From contig NZ_JASZYE010000001.1 of NCBI RefSeq assembly GCF_030317145.1, forward strand, positions 1-64,000: a DNA stretch of 64,000 nucleotides, written 5' to 3'. The position numbers and the translations under genes were made by a program. Shown piece by piece: positions 8,166-16,899 of this stretch (its first letter is position 1; every line of letters starts with the position of its first letter). Under the pieces are notes generated by a model. That model ran no database searches. It saw nothing but the letters and a program-made list of their open reading frames with translations, and was not told where the DNA came from. This DNA is from Variovorax flavidus. Its GTDB lineage: Bacteria > Pseudomonadota > Gammaproteobacteria > Burkholderiales > Burkholderiaceae_C.

Positions 8166-9548
8166 TCAGGCCCAGTCGTGCAGCATGGGTTCCAGCGCAT
8201 CGCCGGCGTGCAGGCCGTCGAGTCCGGCGCCGGCCAGCCAGGCATGCCAGCGCTGCCGGGCAGTGTCGTCGGTGGCAGTGCCGAGAAGCCACAGCCGGCA
8301 TTCACCGCTCAGGGACATGACTTCGCGCAGGAAGCGTTCGGTGCCGCGGTCAGGGCTGGAGGCTGCATGGCACCCGACCAGCACGCGTCGGGGACGCACG
8401 CGGGCGAGCGTGTCGAGCAACTCGCGCCGCGCATTGGCGCTGCCGTCGATGCGCATCGCGTGCGCGCCGCGCATCTCGAGCGCGGCTGGCGGCCAGGGCA
8501 GCTCATCGGGCAGCTCGAAGCCGACGGCCATCAGCACATTGCCGGTGTCGCCTGCTGCCAGGCCGTGCGGTGCAGGGTGCTGAAGGCGGCCGGGATCGGC
8601 GTCGACGATGTGGGGTGGGGCCAGCGCATCGAAGCGCGCGAGCAGCTTGCGGTAGTAGGGCTGCGACAGATCAGGCTGCAGCGCCTTCTTGCGCACCTGC
8701 CACACGGCAGCGCAGAGCAGCGCCAACGCCGCGCGCGGCAGCAAGCCGTAGACCACGATGCAGCCCGTGAGCCACAAGGCCCAGGCGCGCTGGCCCGAGG
8801 CGGCCGTCAGTGGCGACAGCACCGCCTGTGCATCGGGCACCGGGAAACCCAGCCACGCGGGTGCGAGGCCGAGGAACTGCACGCTGCGCACGAAGAAGTC
8901 GGGCTCCAGGATCGTGGTCTCCCAACTCAGCGTGTAGTTGCGAAATGCGAGAGCGAAGAGCATGGCCGCGAGCACCACCGCGAACGACAGCGTCCAGATC
9001 GCGTGGCTCACGAAGCCCAGCGCCCAGGGCAGCAGTCGCGCGCGGTTGAGCAATCGGGTGACGGCGCGCAGCAGCATGGGCGCTTGTCCGCGCTGGCCAC
9101 CCGCGACGCGCGCCGTGAACGCGAGCCAGAGCCAGCCGAACGAGGCGTTGAACGATCCCAGCGGAACGACCAGCCCGACCAGCCACAGCGCCAGCGTGAC
9201 CAGGTGCAGGCCCAGCAGACTCGCCAGCGCGACCACGACGTTGATCTGGCGCTCCGTGCCGCCAAGCATGTTGCCGGCGAGCGCAAGGCCCGCGACGACG
9301 ATGACCGCCACCAGCCCCAGCAGGACCCAGGGAGCCCAGGCCTGCGCCCGAGCCCATTCGGCCTGCAGTCCGATACGTTGCCCGAGCGCCCGCGCGCGTT
9401 CCACGATTCGGCGGCCGGAGTCCTGATGAAGGCGCATCGCCTCTCGCATGGCTTGCGAGTCGTCGAGCGGACCGGTCTCCTCGACCAGCTGCACCGCCTC
9501 GGTGATCGTCGCGTCCTGGAAAGGAGAGGGGTGCGCCACGGGGTTCAA
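8166..9548 (-). CDS. DUF2868 domain membrane protein
   Basis: A 460-residue protein with four or more hydrophobic segments in its first 300 residues (for example WVLLGLVAVIVVAGLALAGNM and LATSLLGLHLVTLALWLVGLVV-like stretches) and a cytoplasmic C-terminal domain. The start is a TTG at 9548 supported by AAAGGA six bases upstream. DUF2868 and DUF3482 proteins are repeatedly encoded together. Here the spacing is two bases, suggesting a membrane receptor plus GTPase unit. No enzymatic motif is visible. Confidence 0.82.
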   Translation of the reverse strand: MNPVAHPSPFQDATITEAVQLVEETGPLDDSQAMREAMRLHQDSGRRIVERARALGQRIGLQAEWARAQAWAPWVLLGLVAVIVVAGLALAGNMLGGTERQINVVVALASLLGLHLVTLALWLVGLVVPLGSFNASFGWLWLAFTARVAGGQRGQAPMLLRAVTRLLNRARLLPWALGFVSHAIWTLSFAVVLAAMLFALAFRNYTLSWETTILEPDFFVRSVQFLGLAPAWLGFPVPDAQAVLSPLTAASGQRAWALWLTGCIVVYGLLPRAALALLCAAVWQVRKKALQPDLSQPYYRKLLARFDALAPPHIVDADPGRLQHPAPHGLAAGDTGNVLMAVGFELPDELPWPPAALEMRGAHAMRIDGSANARRELLDTLARVRPRRVLVGCHAASSPDRGTERFLREVMSLSGECRLWLLGTATDDTARQRWHAWLAGAGLDGLHAGDALEPMLHDWA

Positions 9549-9632
9549 CAGCTTCCTTTACAACACAGGGCAATGCCGGCGCACCGGAGGGGAGCGCGAA
9601 ATTATGCCCGTGCCGAATCGGCCGTCAGCCCA

Positions 9633-9659
9633 TGAAAAACGGGGCCGCACTGCGGCCCC
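9633..9659 (-). terminator. Rho-independent terminator of the 24-residue microprotein gene
   Basis: Read on the minus strand, GGGGCCGC-AGT-GCGGCCCC forms an 8-bp GC stem with a three-base loop, followed directly by GTTTTTC. It lies about 40 bases after the stop at 9702 and before the DUF2868 gene, so it closes the microprotein transcript. Confidence 0.75.
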
Positions 9660-9701
9660 ATCAACCCCGTGGCCGGGGACAGGAAAGAGGAAGGGGTGTT
9701 C

Positions 9702-9776
9702 TCAGCGAAGGCCGAAGAATGAGAGTACGGCGACAACGACCACGACCAGACCGACGATGTAGATGATGGAATTCAC
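9702..9776 (-). CDS. 24-residue single-span membrane microprotein
   Basis: GTG start at 9776 preceded by GAGGAG eight bases upstream. The product MNSIIYIVGLVVVVVAVLSFFGLR is one transmembrane helix with a short polar end. A strong ribosome-binding site, its own terminator at 9633-9659 and a protein-like hydrophobic pattern argue that it is real although far below usual length cut-offs. Near-identical tiny proteins are, to my knowledge, annotated as hypothetical in other proteobacteria. Function unknown; small helices of this type often bind and modulate a larger membrane protein. Confidence 0.7.
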   Translation of the reverse strand: MNSIIYIVGLVVVVVAVLSFFGLR

Positions 9777-9873
9777 GGTGGAAACTCCTCTTTGTTGAAG
9801 ACGAATCCAGAATGCCCGCCCGCCAGGGGCGACGATGTCGGCGGGCGTCACTGCCCACTGTAGGACTTGCAAG

Positions 9874-11745
9874 TCAGACCGTCGAGGGCTCTTCTTCCGC
9901 GTAATCCTCTTCGTCGCTGCCGTCCCCCAGGAAGCCACCGCTCTGGTGCGACCACAGGCGCGCATACAGGCCGCCTTGCGCCAACAGCGTCTTGTGATCG
10001 CCTTCCTCCACGACACGGCCCTCGTCGAGCACGATCAGCCGGTCCATCGCCGCGATCGTCGACAGGCGGTGCGCAATCGCGATCACTGTCTTGCCTTCCA
10101 TCAGGCGATAGAGGCTGGCCTGGATCGCGGCCTCGACTTCGGAGTCGAGCGCGCTCGTGGCCTCGTCGAGCAGCAGGATCGGCGCGTCCTTCAGCATCAC
10201 GCGCGCGATGGCGACGCGCTGGCGCTGCCCGCCGGAGAGCTTGACGCCACGCTCGCCCACGTGGGCCTCGTAGCCGCGACGCCCGTTCGGGTCGCCGAGC
10301 GTCTCGATGAATTCGTGCGCTTCGGCGCGCGCCGCAGCGGCACGGATGGCGACGTCGCTCGCGTCGGGCTTGCCGTAGGCGATGTTGTCGGCAACCGAGC
10401 GGTGCATGAGCGAGGTGTCCTGCGTGACCATGCCGATGTGGGCGCGCAGGCTGTCCTGCGTGACGTGGGCGATGTCCTGGCCGTCGATGAGGATGCGGCC
10501 GCCGTCCAGGTCATGGAAGCGCAGCAGCAAGTTGACCAGCGTCGACTTGCCCGCGCCCGAGCGGCCCACGAGGCCGATCTTTTCGCCAGGCGCGACAGTG
10601 AGCGTCAGGTCGTCGATCACCCGCCGCGCTCCGTCGCCGTAGCGGAAGCTCGCATGCTCGAAGCGCACCTCGCCGCGCGGCACCGAGAGCGTGACCGCAT
10701 CCGGCGCGTCGAGCACGGTGCGCGGGCGCGACAGGGTCTTCATGCCGTCCTGCACCGTGCCGATGTTCTCGAACAGGCTGGTCATCTCCCACATGATCCA
10801 GTGCGACATGCCCTGCAGACGCAGCGCCATGGCAGTGGCCGCGGCCACGGCGCCGACCCCGACCGAGCCCTGCGACCAGAGCCACAGCGCCATGCCCGCC
10901 ATGCCGGCGGTCAGGCCCATGCTCAGCGTGTGGTTCACGATCTCGAAGGCGCTCACCAGCCGCATCTGGCCGTAACCGGTCTGCATGAATTCCTTCATCG
11001 CCGCGCGCGCGAAACCGGCCTCGCGTTGCGTGTGCGAGAAAAGCTTGACGGTCGCGATGTTGGTGTAGGCGTCGGTCACGCGGCCCGTCATCAGTGCGCG
11101 GGCATCGGCCTGGGCCTTGCCGACCTTGCCGAGGCGCGGCACGAAGAAGATCAGCGACGCGATGTAGAGCACCATCCAGACCAGGAAGGGCAGCACGAGT
11201 TGCTTGTCGAGGACGCCGGCGAGCACGATCATGGTCGCGACGTACACGCCCATCGCCACCAGCACGTCGGCCAGCACGAAGATCGTGTCGCGCACGGCCA
11301 GGGCCGTCTGCATGACCTTCGCCGTGATCCGGCCCGCGAACTCGTCCTGGTAGAAGGCCATGCTCTGGCCCAGCATGAGCCGGTGGAAGTTCCAGCGCAA
11401 CCGCATCGGCAGATTAGCGGCCAGCGTCTGGTGCTTGACGATGGTCTGCAATGCCACCACGCCGATGCTCACGAGCAGGGCGAAGCCGAGCCACATCAGC
11501 GTGGTGCCCCGGTCCTCCCACAAGCGCGACGGCTCCTGGCCGCCGAGCCAGTCGACGATGCGCCCCAGCATGGCGAACAGCAGCGCCTCGAAGGCCGACA
11601 TCGCGGCCGTGAGAACGGCCATCGTGGCGATCGTGCCCCGCAGCCCGCGGGTGCAGGCCCAGAGAAATGCGAAGAGCCCGTGCGGCGGCAGGGCGGGCTC
11701 GGCGGGCGGGTACGGGTGAAGCAGTTTTTCGAAAAAACGGAACAA
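9874..11745 (-). CDS. ABC exporter, fused permease and ATPase
   Basis: A 623-residue half-transporter of the type-IV exporter (MsbA-like) class, working as a dimer in the inner membrane. The N-terminal half has six hydrophobic segments. The ATPase half shows Walker A (GLVGRSGAGKSTLVNLLLRF), Q-loop (MVTQDTSLMHRSV), signature (VKLSGGQRQRVAIARVM), Walker B (ILLLDEATSALDSE) and H-loop (VIAIAHRLSTI). The start is taken as TTG at 11745 because GGAG lies nine bases upstream and the ORF beyond it runs into the divergent dioxygenase gene. The C-terminus is acidic. The substrate (lipid or drug) is not predictable. Confidence 0.88.
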   Translation of the reverse strand: MFRFFEKLLHPYPPAEPALPPHGLFAFLWACTRGLRGTIATMAVLTAAMSAFEALLFAMLGRIVDWLGGQEPSRLWEDRGTTLMWLGFALLVSIGVVALQTIVKHQTLAANLPMRLRWNFHRLMLGQSMAFYQDEFAGRITAKVMQTALAVRDTIFVLADVLVAMGVYVATMIVLAGVLDKQLVLPFLVWMVLYIASLIFFVPRLGKVGKAQADARALMTGRVTDAYTNIATVKLFSHTQREAGFARAAMKEFMQTGYGQMRLVSAFEIVNHTLSMGLTAGMAGMALWLWSQGSVGVGAVAAATAMALRLQGMSHWIMWEMTSLFENIGTVQDGMKTLSRPRTVLDAPDAVTLSVPRGEVRFEHASFRYGDGARRVIDDLTLTVAPGEKIGLVGRSGAGKSTLVNLLLRFHDLDGGRILIDGQDIAHVTQDSLRAHIGMVTQDTSLMHRSVADNIAYGKPDASDVAIRAAAARAEAHEFIETLGDPNGRRGYEAHVGERGVKLSGGQRQRVAIARVMLKDAPILLLDEATSALDSEVEAAIQASLYRLMEGKTVIAIAHRLSTIAAMDRLIVLDEGRVVEEGDHKTLLAQGGLYARLWSHQSGGFLGDGSDEEDYAEEEPSTV

Positions 11746-11880
11746 GGCGGGCTGTCTCCAATGAGGCGCCACTGTACCGGCGGGCGAGGGGTTCCGCGCG
11801 GAAAGGGATGAAAGGGCTTTGCGCGCGCACGGCGTGCTGCTCGCTCGACAATCTCTAGACTGGCGCCCAAGGAGCATTCC

Positions 11881-12708
11881 ATGAGCACACGACTTTCGAC
11901 CCTTCCTACTTATTTCATTTCGCACGGCGGCGGCCCCTGGCCGTGGATGAAAAAGGAAATGGGCCACGCCTACGACCAGCTCGAAGCCGCCCTGGCCGAC
12001 ATGCCGCGCCAGATCGGCCGAACGCCGGCTGCAATCCTGATGATCTCGGCGCACTGGGAGGAGCCCGCCTTCACGGTCATGGGCAACCCGCGCCCGCCGA
12101 TGATCTACGACTACGGCGGCTTCCCCGAGCACACCTACCGCGTGCACTACGACGCCCCCGGCTCGCCCGAACTCGCGCGTCGCGTCCAGACGCTGATCGA
12201 GGCCGCCGGCCTGCCCGCGCAGATCGATGCCGAGCGCGGCTTCGACCACGGCACCTTCTCGCCGATGGCCGCCATCTATCCGAAGGCCGACGTGCCGGTG
12301 GTGCAGTTGTCGCTGCGGCGCGGACTCGATCCAGCCGAGCACATCGCGTTGGGCCGCGCCATCGCGCCCCTGCGAGACGAGAACGTATTGATCGTCGGCA
12401 GCGGCCTGAGCTATCACAACCTGCGCGCGTTCGGCCCGCAGGCGCGCGACGTGTCGAAGGCGTTCGACGACTGGCTGGACGGCGCGGTGGTCGGCGCCAC
12501 GCCGGCGCAGCGCGTCGACCGACTGCTGCAATGGTCGACGGCGCCGGCGGCCCGCATCGCCCATCCGCGCGAGGAGCACCTGATCCCGCTGATGGTCGCG
12601 GTGGGCGCTGCCGAAGGCGAAGCCGGGGAGCGCGTCTATCACGAGGAGGCCTTCATGGGCGGCATCGCGGTGTCGAGCTTTCGCTTCGGCGCTGCCGCGG
12701 CGGCCTGA
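11881..12708 (+). CDS. DODA-type class III extradiol ring-cleavage dioxygenase
   Basis: A 275-residue enzyme of the LigB/YgiD superfamily. The family's metal-binding histidines are visible: ISHGGGPW near residue 15, ISAHWEEP near residue 59, GFDHGTFSP near residue 122 and LSYHNLR near residue 178. YgiD-type members cleave 4,5-DOPA-like catechols; other members have different aromatic substrates. The ATG at 11881 follows GGAG with a short spacer. The alpha/beta hydrolase gene starts 22 bases downstream, so the two probably form one transcript and could act in sequence on a ring-cleavage product. Confidence 0.88.
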   Translation: MSTRLSTLPTYFISHGGGPWPWMKKEMGHAYDQLEAALADMPRQIGRTPAAILMISAHWEEPAFTVMGNPRPPMIYDYGGFPEHTYRVHYDAPGSPELARRVQTLIEAAGLPAQIDAERGFDHGTFSPMAAIYPKADVPVVQLSLRRGLDPAEHIALGRAIAPLRDENVLIVGSGLSYHNLRAFGPQARDVSKAFDDWLDGAVVGATPAQRVDRLLQWSTAPAARIAHPREEHLIPLMVAVGAAEGEAGERVYHEEAFMGGIAVSSFRFGAAAAA

Positions 12709-12729
12709 GACGTCGGTGCGCGGCACAAT

Positions 12730-13614
12730 GTGCCGGTGCCTTATTTCTCGACCTTCGATCCCCAGGCGGAAGCCGACGCGCTCCGCCTGATTGCGCGCAT
12801 CGACGCGCAGTCCACCCATCACGATGCCGAGCATGGCGGCGTGCGCGTTCGCTGGCGCCGCTTCGGCAACGACGATTCGCATCCGCCGCTGGTCATGCTG
12901 CACGGCGGCCACGGCAGCTGGATGCACTGGCTGCGCAATGTCGAGGCGCTGTCGTCCTCACGCACGCTGTGGCTGCCCGATATGCCGGGCTTCCACGATT
13001 CCGACACGCCGCCCAAGCCGGCGTCCGGCCAGGCGGCGGTCGATCCCTTGCTCGATGCGCTGTCCGGAACGCTGGATGGCCTGATCGGCGCGCAGACCGA
13101 GATCGATCTCGGCGGCTTCTCGTTCGGCGGCCTGGTGGCTGCGAAGTTCGGTGCACGACGTGGCGGCATTCGCCGGCTGGCCTTGCTGGGCAGTGGCGGC
13201 CACGGCACGCTGCGCCGCATGACGGTGGAAATGATCAACTGGCGCGCCGCCGAAGACCGCGACCAGGAGCGTGCGGCGCTGCTGCACAACCTGGCCGCAT
13301 TGATGCTGCACGACAAGGCGGCCATCGATGCGCTGGCTTTTGCGATCCATGACGTCTCCTGCCATGGCACGCGCTTTCGCAGCAAGGAAATCTCGCTCGC
13401 GGGCGGGCTGCAGGTGGCGCTGGACGCGATCGGGGGGGCGCAGCTCCTGCTCTGGGGCGAACATGACGTCACGGCCGATTCGCGCCCGCTGGTCGCGCAA
13501 CTCGTCGGCGCCCATCCCGAACGCAAGGGCGTGGTGATCGACGGCGCCGGGCACTGGGTGCAGTTCGAGCGCGCTGACGAAGTCAACGCGCAGCTGCTGC
13601 GCTTTCTCTCCTGA
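12730..13614 (+). CDS. alpha/beta hydrolase
   Basis: A 294-residue alpha/beta-hydrolase-fold enzyme. The oxyanion-hole HGG motif is in VMLHGGHGSWMHW, the nucleophile elbow GFSFGG near residue 130 supplies Ser, and the catalytic His is near the C-terminus in IDGAGHWVQFERAD. The start is GTG at 12730 or 12736. Proteins with this organisation hydrolyse C-C or ester bonds, for example meta-cleavage products. Its position immediately after a ring-cleavage dioxygenase makes that plausible, but it is not proven. Confidence 0.85.
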   Translation: MPVPYFSTFDPQAEADALRLIARIDAQSTHHDAEHGGVRVRWRRFGNDDSHPPLVMLHGGHGSWMHWLRNVEALSSSRTLWLPDMPGFHDSDTPPKPASGQAAVDPLLDALSGTLDGLIGAQTEIDLGGFSFGGLVAAKFGARRGGIRRLALLGSGGHGTLRRMTVEMINWRAAEDRDQERAALLHNLAALMLHDKAAIDALAFAIHDVSCHGTRFRSKEISLAGGLQVALDAIGGAQLLLWGEHDVTADSRPLVAQLVGAHPERKGVVIDGAGHWVQFERADEVNAQLLRFLS

Positions 13615-13621
13615 CTCGACG

Positions 13622-14599
13622 CTAGAGGGGCAGCGCAACGTCCTTGCGACGCCAGAAGGCGGCGTCTGGTACGGGGCCGGCACCAGCCGCAGCGTTGTCC
13701 GCCATGTGCTCGGGCCGGCTCGTGCCGGGGATCGTGCAGGTCACGGCGGGATGGCTGAGCACGAACTTGATCAGCACCTGTGCCCAGCTCGTGCTGCCGA
13801 TCTCGCCGGCCCAGCCGGGCAGGGGCTTGTCGCGCAACCGGCGCAGCAGCCCGCCGCCGCCGAAGGGCATGTTGACGATGACCGCCACGCCGCGTTCCGC
13901 TGCCAGCGGCAGCAGGCGCTGCGCCGCTTCGCGCTCGTCGAATGAATAGTTGATCTGCAGGAAGTCGAGCTTCTCCGCGCGCAGGACCGCTTCGACCTCG
14001 GCATAGGCCGACGCGGTGTAGTGCGTGACGCCGATATAGCGCACGCGGCCCTTGTCCTTCCAGCCGCGCAAGGTCTTGAGGTGGGTGCGCCAGTCGACGA
14101 GGTTGTGCACCTGCATCAGGTCGATGCGATCGGTGCGCAGGCGCGCGAAGGACTGTTCCATCTGCGCGATGCCGGCATCGCGGCCGCTGGTCCACACCTT
14201 GGTGGCGAGGAAGGCCTTGCCCCGCTGATTCGATGCCGCCAGGAGATCGCCGGTCACGGCCTCGGAGCGGCCATACATCGGCGAACTGTCGATCACCGTG
14301 CCGCCGGCGGCGAACAGCGCATCGAGCACGCCCGGCAGGCGCTGGTACTCCGCGCTCCCGGCTGCGACGTCAAAGCCGATCCAGGTGCCGCAGCCGACCA
14401 CGGGCAGGGCTTCACGGGTGGAGGGGATGGGGCGGGTGTTCATGCGGACGGCTCCCGGGTTCTGGGCGGATGCGCTGAGCGGCCAGGCGGCGGAGAGCGA
14501 CAGCGCTGCGCTCAGGCGCAATAGTTGGCTGCGGTTGATGGCGACGATCGAGCCGTTCACCTGCTTGTTGAACTCCAGGGTGTGGGGCAGGGTGCGCAT
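13622..14599 (-). CDS. aldo/keto reductase with N-terminal export-like segment
   Basis: A 325-residue AKR-fold oxidoreductase. Tetrad-like positions are Asp in GGTVIDSSPMYGRSE, Tyr in the same motif, Lys in FLATKVWTSG and His in LMQVHNLVDW. The first about 45 residues contain a hydrophobic stretch ending in SASAQ, resembling a signal peptide preceded by a basic NRSQ segment; export is possible but no clear twin-arginine motif is present. NADPH-binding residues lie in the C-terminal CTIPGTSRPEH motif. It is divergent from the imuA cassette and convergent with the hydrolase. Substrate unknown. Confidence 0.85.
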   Translation of the reverse strand: MRTLPHTLEFNKQVNGSIVAINRSQLLRLSAALSLSAAWPLSASAQNPGAVRMNTRPIPSTREALPVVGCGTWIGFDVAAGSAEYQRLPGVLDALFAAGGTVIDSSPMYGRSEAVTGDLLAASNQRGKAFLATKVWTSGRDAGIAQMEQSFARLRTDRIDLMQVHNLVDWRTHLKTLRGWKDKGRVRYIGVTHYTASAYAEVEAVLRAEKLDFLQINYSFDEREAAQRLLPLAAERGVAVIVNMPFGGGGLLRRLRDKPLPGWAGEIGSTSWAQVLIKFVLSHPAVTCTIPGTSRPEHMADNAAAGAGPVPDAAFWRRKDVALPL

Positions 14600-14689
14600 G
14601 GCTGGCTTCGGTTCGGTGGCTGCGCACGATGCTGCCGATAACCGCTGTGGTCGGCAAGGAAATTAAAGATTGCTGACAGAGATCGGAAA

Positions 14690-14709
14690 TACTGTATAAA
14701 AATACAGTC
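14690..14709 (+). promoter_or_regulatory. LexA box of the imuA-imuB-dnaE2 cassette
   Basis: CTGT-ATAAAAAT-ACAG at 14692-14707 matches the LexA consensus CTGT-N8-ACAG with an AT-only spacer. It overlaps a possible -10 (TATAAA, 14695-14700) that sits 16 bases after CTGACA (14673-14678). LexA binding would occlude the promoter directly. The ATG of imuA follows at 14721, leaving a very short leader. This explains SOS induction of the whole cassette. Confidence 0.88.
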
Positions 14710-14720
14710 ATCCGATCATC

Positions 14721-15524
14721 ATGGGCCTCCCTTTCTCCGACCCCTTTTCACCCTCCGCACGCCACAAGGTCTGGCGCGGGGATGAACTGGGCATGGCCGA
14801 TGCGCAGGTCATCGGCAGCGGCCACGCCGCGCTCGATGCGCAGCTGCCCGGTGGCGGCTGGCCGGTCGGGGCGATGACCGAGCTGCTGCAGTCCACGCCC
14901 GAGGCGCATTCGTGGCAGCTGCTGTTGCCGGCCCTGGCGCAAGCGGTGCGGGGCGACACGGGGCCGGTGGCGCTGATCGGTGCGCCCCAAGAACCCTTCG
15001 GCCCCTCGCTGGCGGCGCACGGCTTGCCGGTCGAATCCTTGCTGTGGATTCGCAGCGAGGCGGCCGCTGCACGGCTCTGGGCGTGCGAACAGGCGCTGCG
15101 CTGCGCCGACGTGGCTGCCGTGCTGGCGTGGCTGCCGCAGGCGCGCGTGAGCGATCTGCGGCGGCTGCAGCTCGCGGCGGCGCAGCACGACTCCCTCCTG
15201 TTCGTGCTCCGGCCCGCGGCGTCGGCGTCTTCCACGTCGCCGGCCCGCTTGCGCCTGCAGGTGACGCTCAGCGAGGAGGACCGGTCGCGGCTCGACGTCC
15301 ACATCCTCAAGCGCCGCGGCCCGCCCTTGGCCTCGCCCATCCAGCTACCGGCATGCAGCGAACGCATGACCGCGCTGCTGGCGGCAAGCCGGCTCCGGCG
15401 CAAGTTGCGCCATCGGCAGGAAGGCGTGCCGCAGGCCAGCGACAACACAGCCACGGTGGTGTGCATCGACCTCCACCAGGGAAAACGACATGCACTGGAT
15501 CGCATTGCACTGGCTGCAGCCTGA
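14721..15524 (+). CDS. imuA: translesion synthesis accessory protein ImuA
   Basis: A 267-residue member of the SulA/RecA-like ImuA family, which works with ImuB and DnaE2 in SOS-induced mutagenesis. The N-terminal GSGHAALDAQLPGGGWPVGAMTELL segment is the family's RecA-like core; a canonical Walker A lysine is not evident. The C-terminus is basic (RLRRKLRHRQ). The gene lies directly after the LexA box and overlaps imuB by 35 bases, implying coupled translation. In characterised systems it supports mutagenesis after DNA damage; its exact biochemical role is less settled. Confidence 0.92.
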   Translation: MGLPFSDPFSPSARHKVWRGDELGMADAQVIGSGHAALDAQLPGGGWPVGAMTELLQSTPEAHSWQLLLPALAQAVRGDTGPVALIGAPQEPFGPSLAAHGLPVESLLWIRSEAAAARLWACEQALRCADVAAVLAWLPQARVSDLRRLQLAAAQHDSLLFVLRPAASASSTSPARLRLQVTLSEEDRSRLDVHILKRRGPPLASPIQLPACSERMTALLAASRLRRKLRHRQEGVPQASDNTATVVCIDLHQGKRHALDRIALAAA

Positions 15525-16899
15525 GGCGGAGACGCCCATGCCGCCCATGCCTTCCGACGAGGCGCTGGGCTGGTGGGCCCTGCAGTTCACCCCGCGCGTC
15601 GCCTGGGTCGACGAGGCACTGCTGCTCGAGGTGTCCGCCTGCGAGCGGCTATGGGGCGGGCGGCTGGCCCTGATGCGCCAGATCGTGAGCCTCAATCCCG
15701 CACCGGTGCGTGTGCAGCAGGCGCAGGGCGCGACATGCCTGAGCGCGCTCGCGCGACTGCGGATGTTCGCGCGCGGCGAGAAGCCTCCGGCCGATGTGCC
15801 GTCCGGCCTGCCGCTCGACACGCTGAGCGCTGCCCGCGATCACCTCGACGTGCTGGCGCACCTCGGCTGCCGCACCTGGGGCGACGTGGCGGCACTGCCG
15901 CGCGGCGGCCTCACGCGGCGTTTCGGAAAGGAACTGCGCTCGGCGCTCGATGCGGCCTACGGCCTGAGGCCTGAAAGCCATTGCTGGCTCACGCTGCCCG
16001 ATGTGTTCGAGCAGAAGCTCGAACTCCCCGCACTGGCTGAAGGCGCACCCGAACTCATGTGGTCGGCCAACCGCCTGCTGTCGGCGCTGCAGATCTGGCT
16101 GCGCGCCCGGCAGCGCGGAGCGCGCGCGCTCGAACTGCAATGGACGCTCGATCTGAAGCGCCTCAACGGCGTGAACCTGCCGCCGCACCAGCACATCACC
16201 GTGCGCACCGCCGAGGCCACGCAGGACATGGCCCACTTGCGCCGCCTCATATCCGAAAAACTGGCGCTCACCACGCTCGCCGCGCCCGCGAGCTGGCTGC
16301 GGCTGCGTTCGCTCGAAACCGACCCCTGGGCTGGCGCCAGCACGAGCTTCCTGCCCGAGGACAACCGCAAGGGCGACAGGTTCCATGAAATGGTCGAACG
16401 GCTCAGCGCACGGCTCGGCCCGCAGCAAGTGCTCGTGCCCACACCACAGGCCGATCACCGGCCCGAGCGCAAGCAGACATGGCAACCCGCCTTGCAAGCA
16501 GGCAAGGGCCAGCGCAGCGCCGCCCGTTCGGGAAACACCGTGGAATCGGCTTCGCCGGGCCACCGGTGTTGCCCCCTGCAAGGGGGTGGGCGGCTACACG
16601 AAGTGAGCCAACCTGGGGGTGACGCCATCTACCCTGCGTGGCTGCTGCCCGAGCCGCTGCGCCTCGACATGGAAGGCGAGCGCCCGTGCTACCGGGGACC
16701 GCTGCGCCGATTGATCGGTCCGCAGCGGGTCGAGGCCGGCTGGTGGGGCGGCGTGGAAGACGGCGGCCGGCCTGCCGTGCGCGACTACTACGTCGCCGAG
16801 AGCCCTGAGGCCGGCCTGGTGTGGATCTTTCGCGAGCGTCCGGCCGCTTGCTTCGTTGAAGGCGAGGTGCGCTGGTACCTGCAAGGCCTCTATGCCTGA
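15490..16899 (+). CDS. imuB: inactive Y-family polymerase-like protein ImuB, with inserted repeat
   Basis: A 469-residue Y-family polymerase homologue that serves as a hub between the beta clamp and DnaE2 rather than as a polymerase. The palm starts MHWIALHWLQPEAET, where active Y-polymerases have a catalytic Asp motif, consistent with the known inactive status of ImuB. Residues about 348-379, between RKQTWQPALQAGKG and IYPAWLLPEPLRLD, are encoded by a copy of a dispersed repeat (16531-16624), giving a foreign-looking linker before the C-terminal domain. The frame remains open. It overlaps imuA at the start and dnaE2 at the end. Confidence 0.92.
   Translation: MHWIALHWLQPEAETPMPPMPSDEALGWWALQFTPRVAWVDEALLLEVSACERLWGGRLALMRQIVSLNPAPVRVQQAQGATCLSALARLRMFARGEKPPADVPSGLPLDTLSAARDHLDVLAHLGCRTWGDVAALPRGGLTRRFGKELRSALDAAYGLRPESHCWLTLPDVFEQKLELPALAEGAPELMWSANRLLSALQIWLRARQRGARALELQWTLDLKRLNGVNLPPHQHITVRTAEATQDMAHLRRLISEKLALTTLAAPASWLRLRSLETDPWAGASTSFLPEDNRKGDRFHEMVERLSARLGPQQVLVPTPQADHRPERKQTWQPALQAGKGQRSAARSGNTVESASPGHRCCPLQGGGRLHEVSQPGGDAIYPAWLLPEPLRLDMEGERPCYRGPLRRLIGPQRVEAGWWGGVEDGGRPAVRDYYVAESPEAGLVWIFRERPAACFVEGEVRWYLQGLYA
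16531..16624 (+). repeat. dispersed ~94-bp repeat, copy 1 (inside imuB)
   Basis: About 80-85% identical by eye to the reverse complement of 63174-63267. The core contains CCCCCT-GCA-AGGGGG, a hairpin-forming palindrome, followed by a conserved segment with CACGAAGTG and ending CTGGGGGTGA. This copy lies wholly inside imuB and is translated without a stop. Repeats of this form are, as I recall, scattered between genes in Comamonadaceae genomes. Confidence 0.8.
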
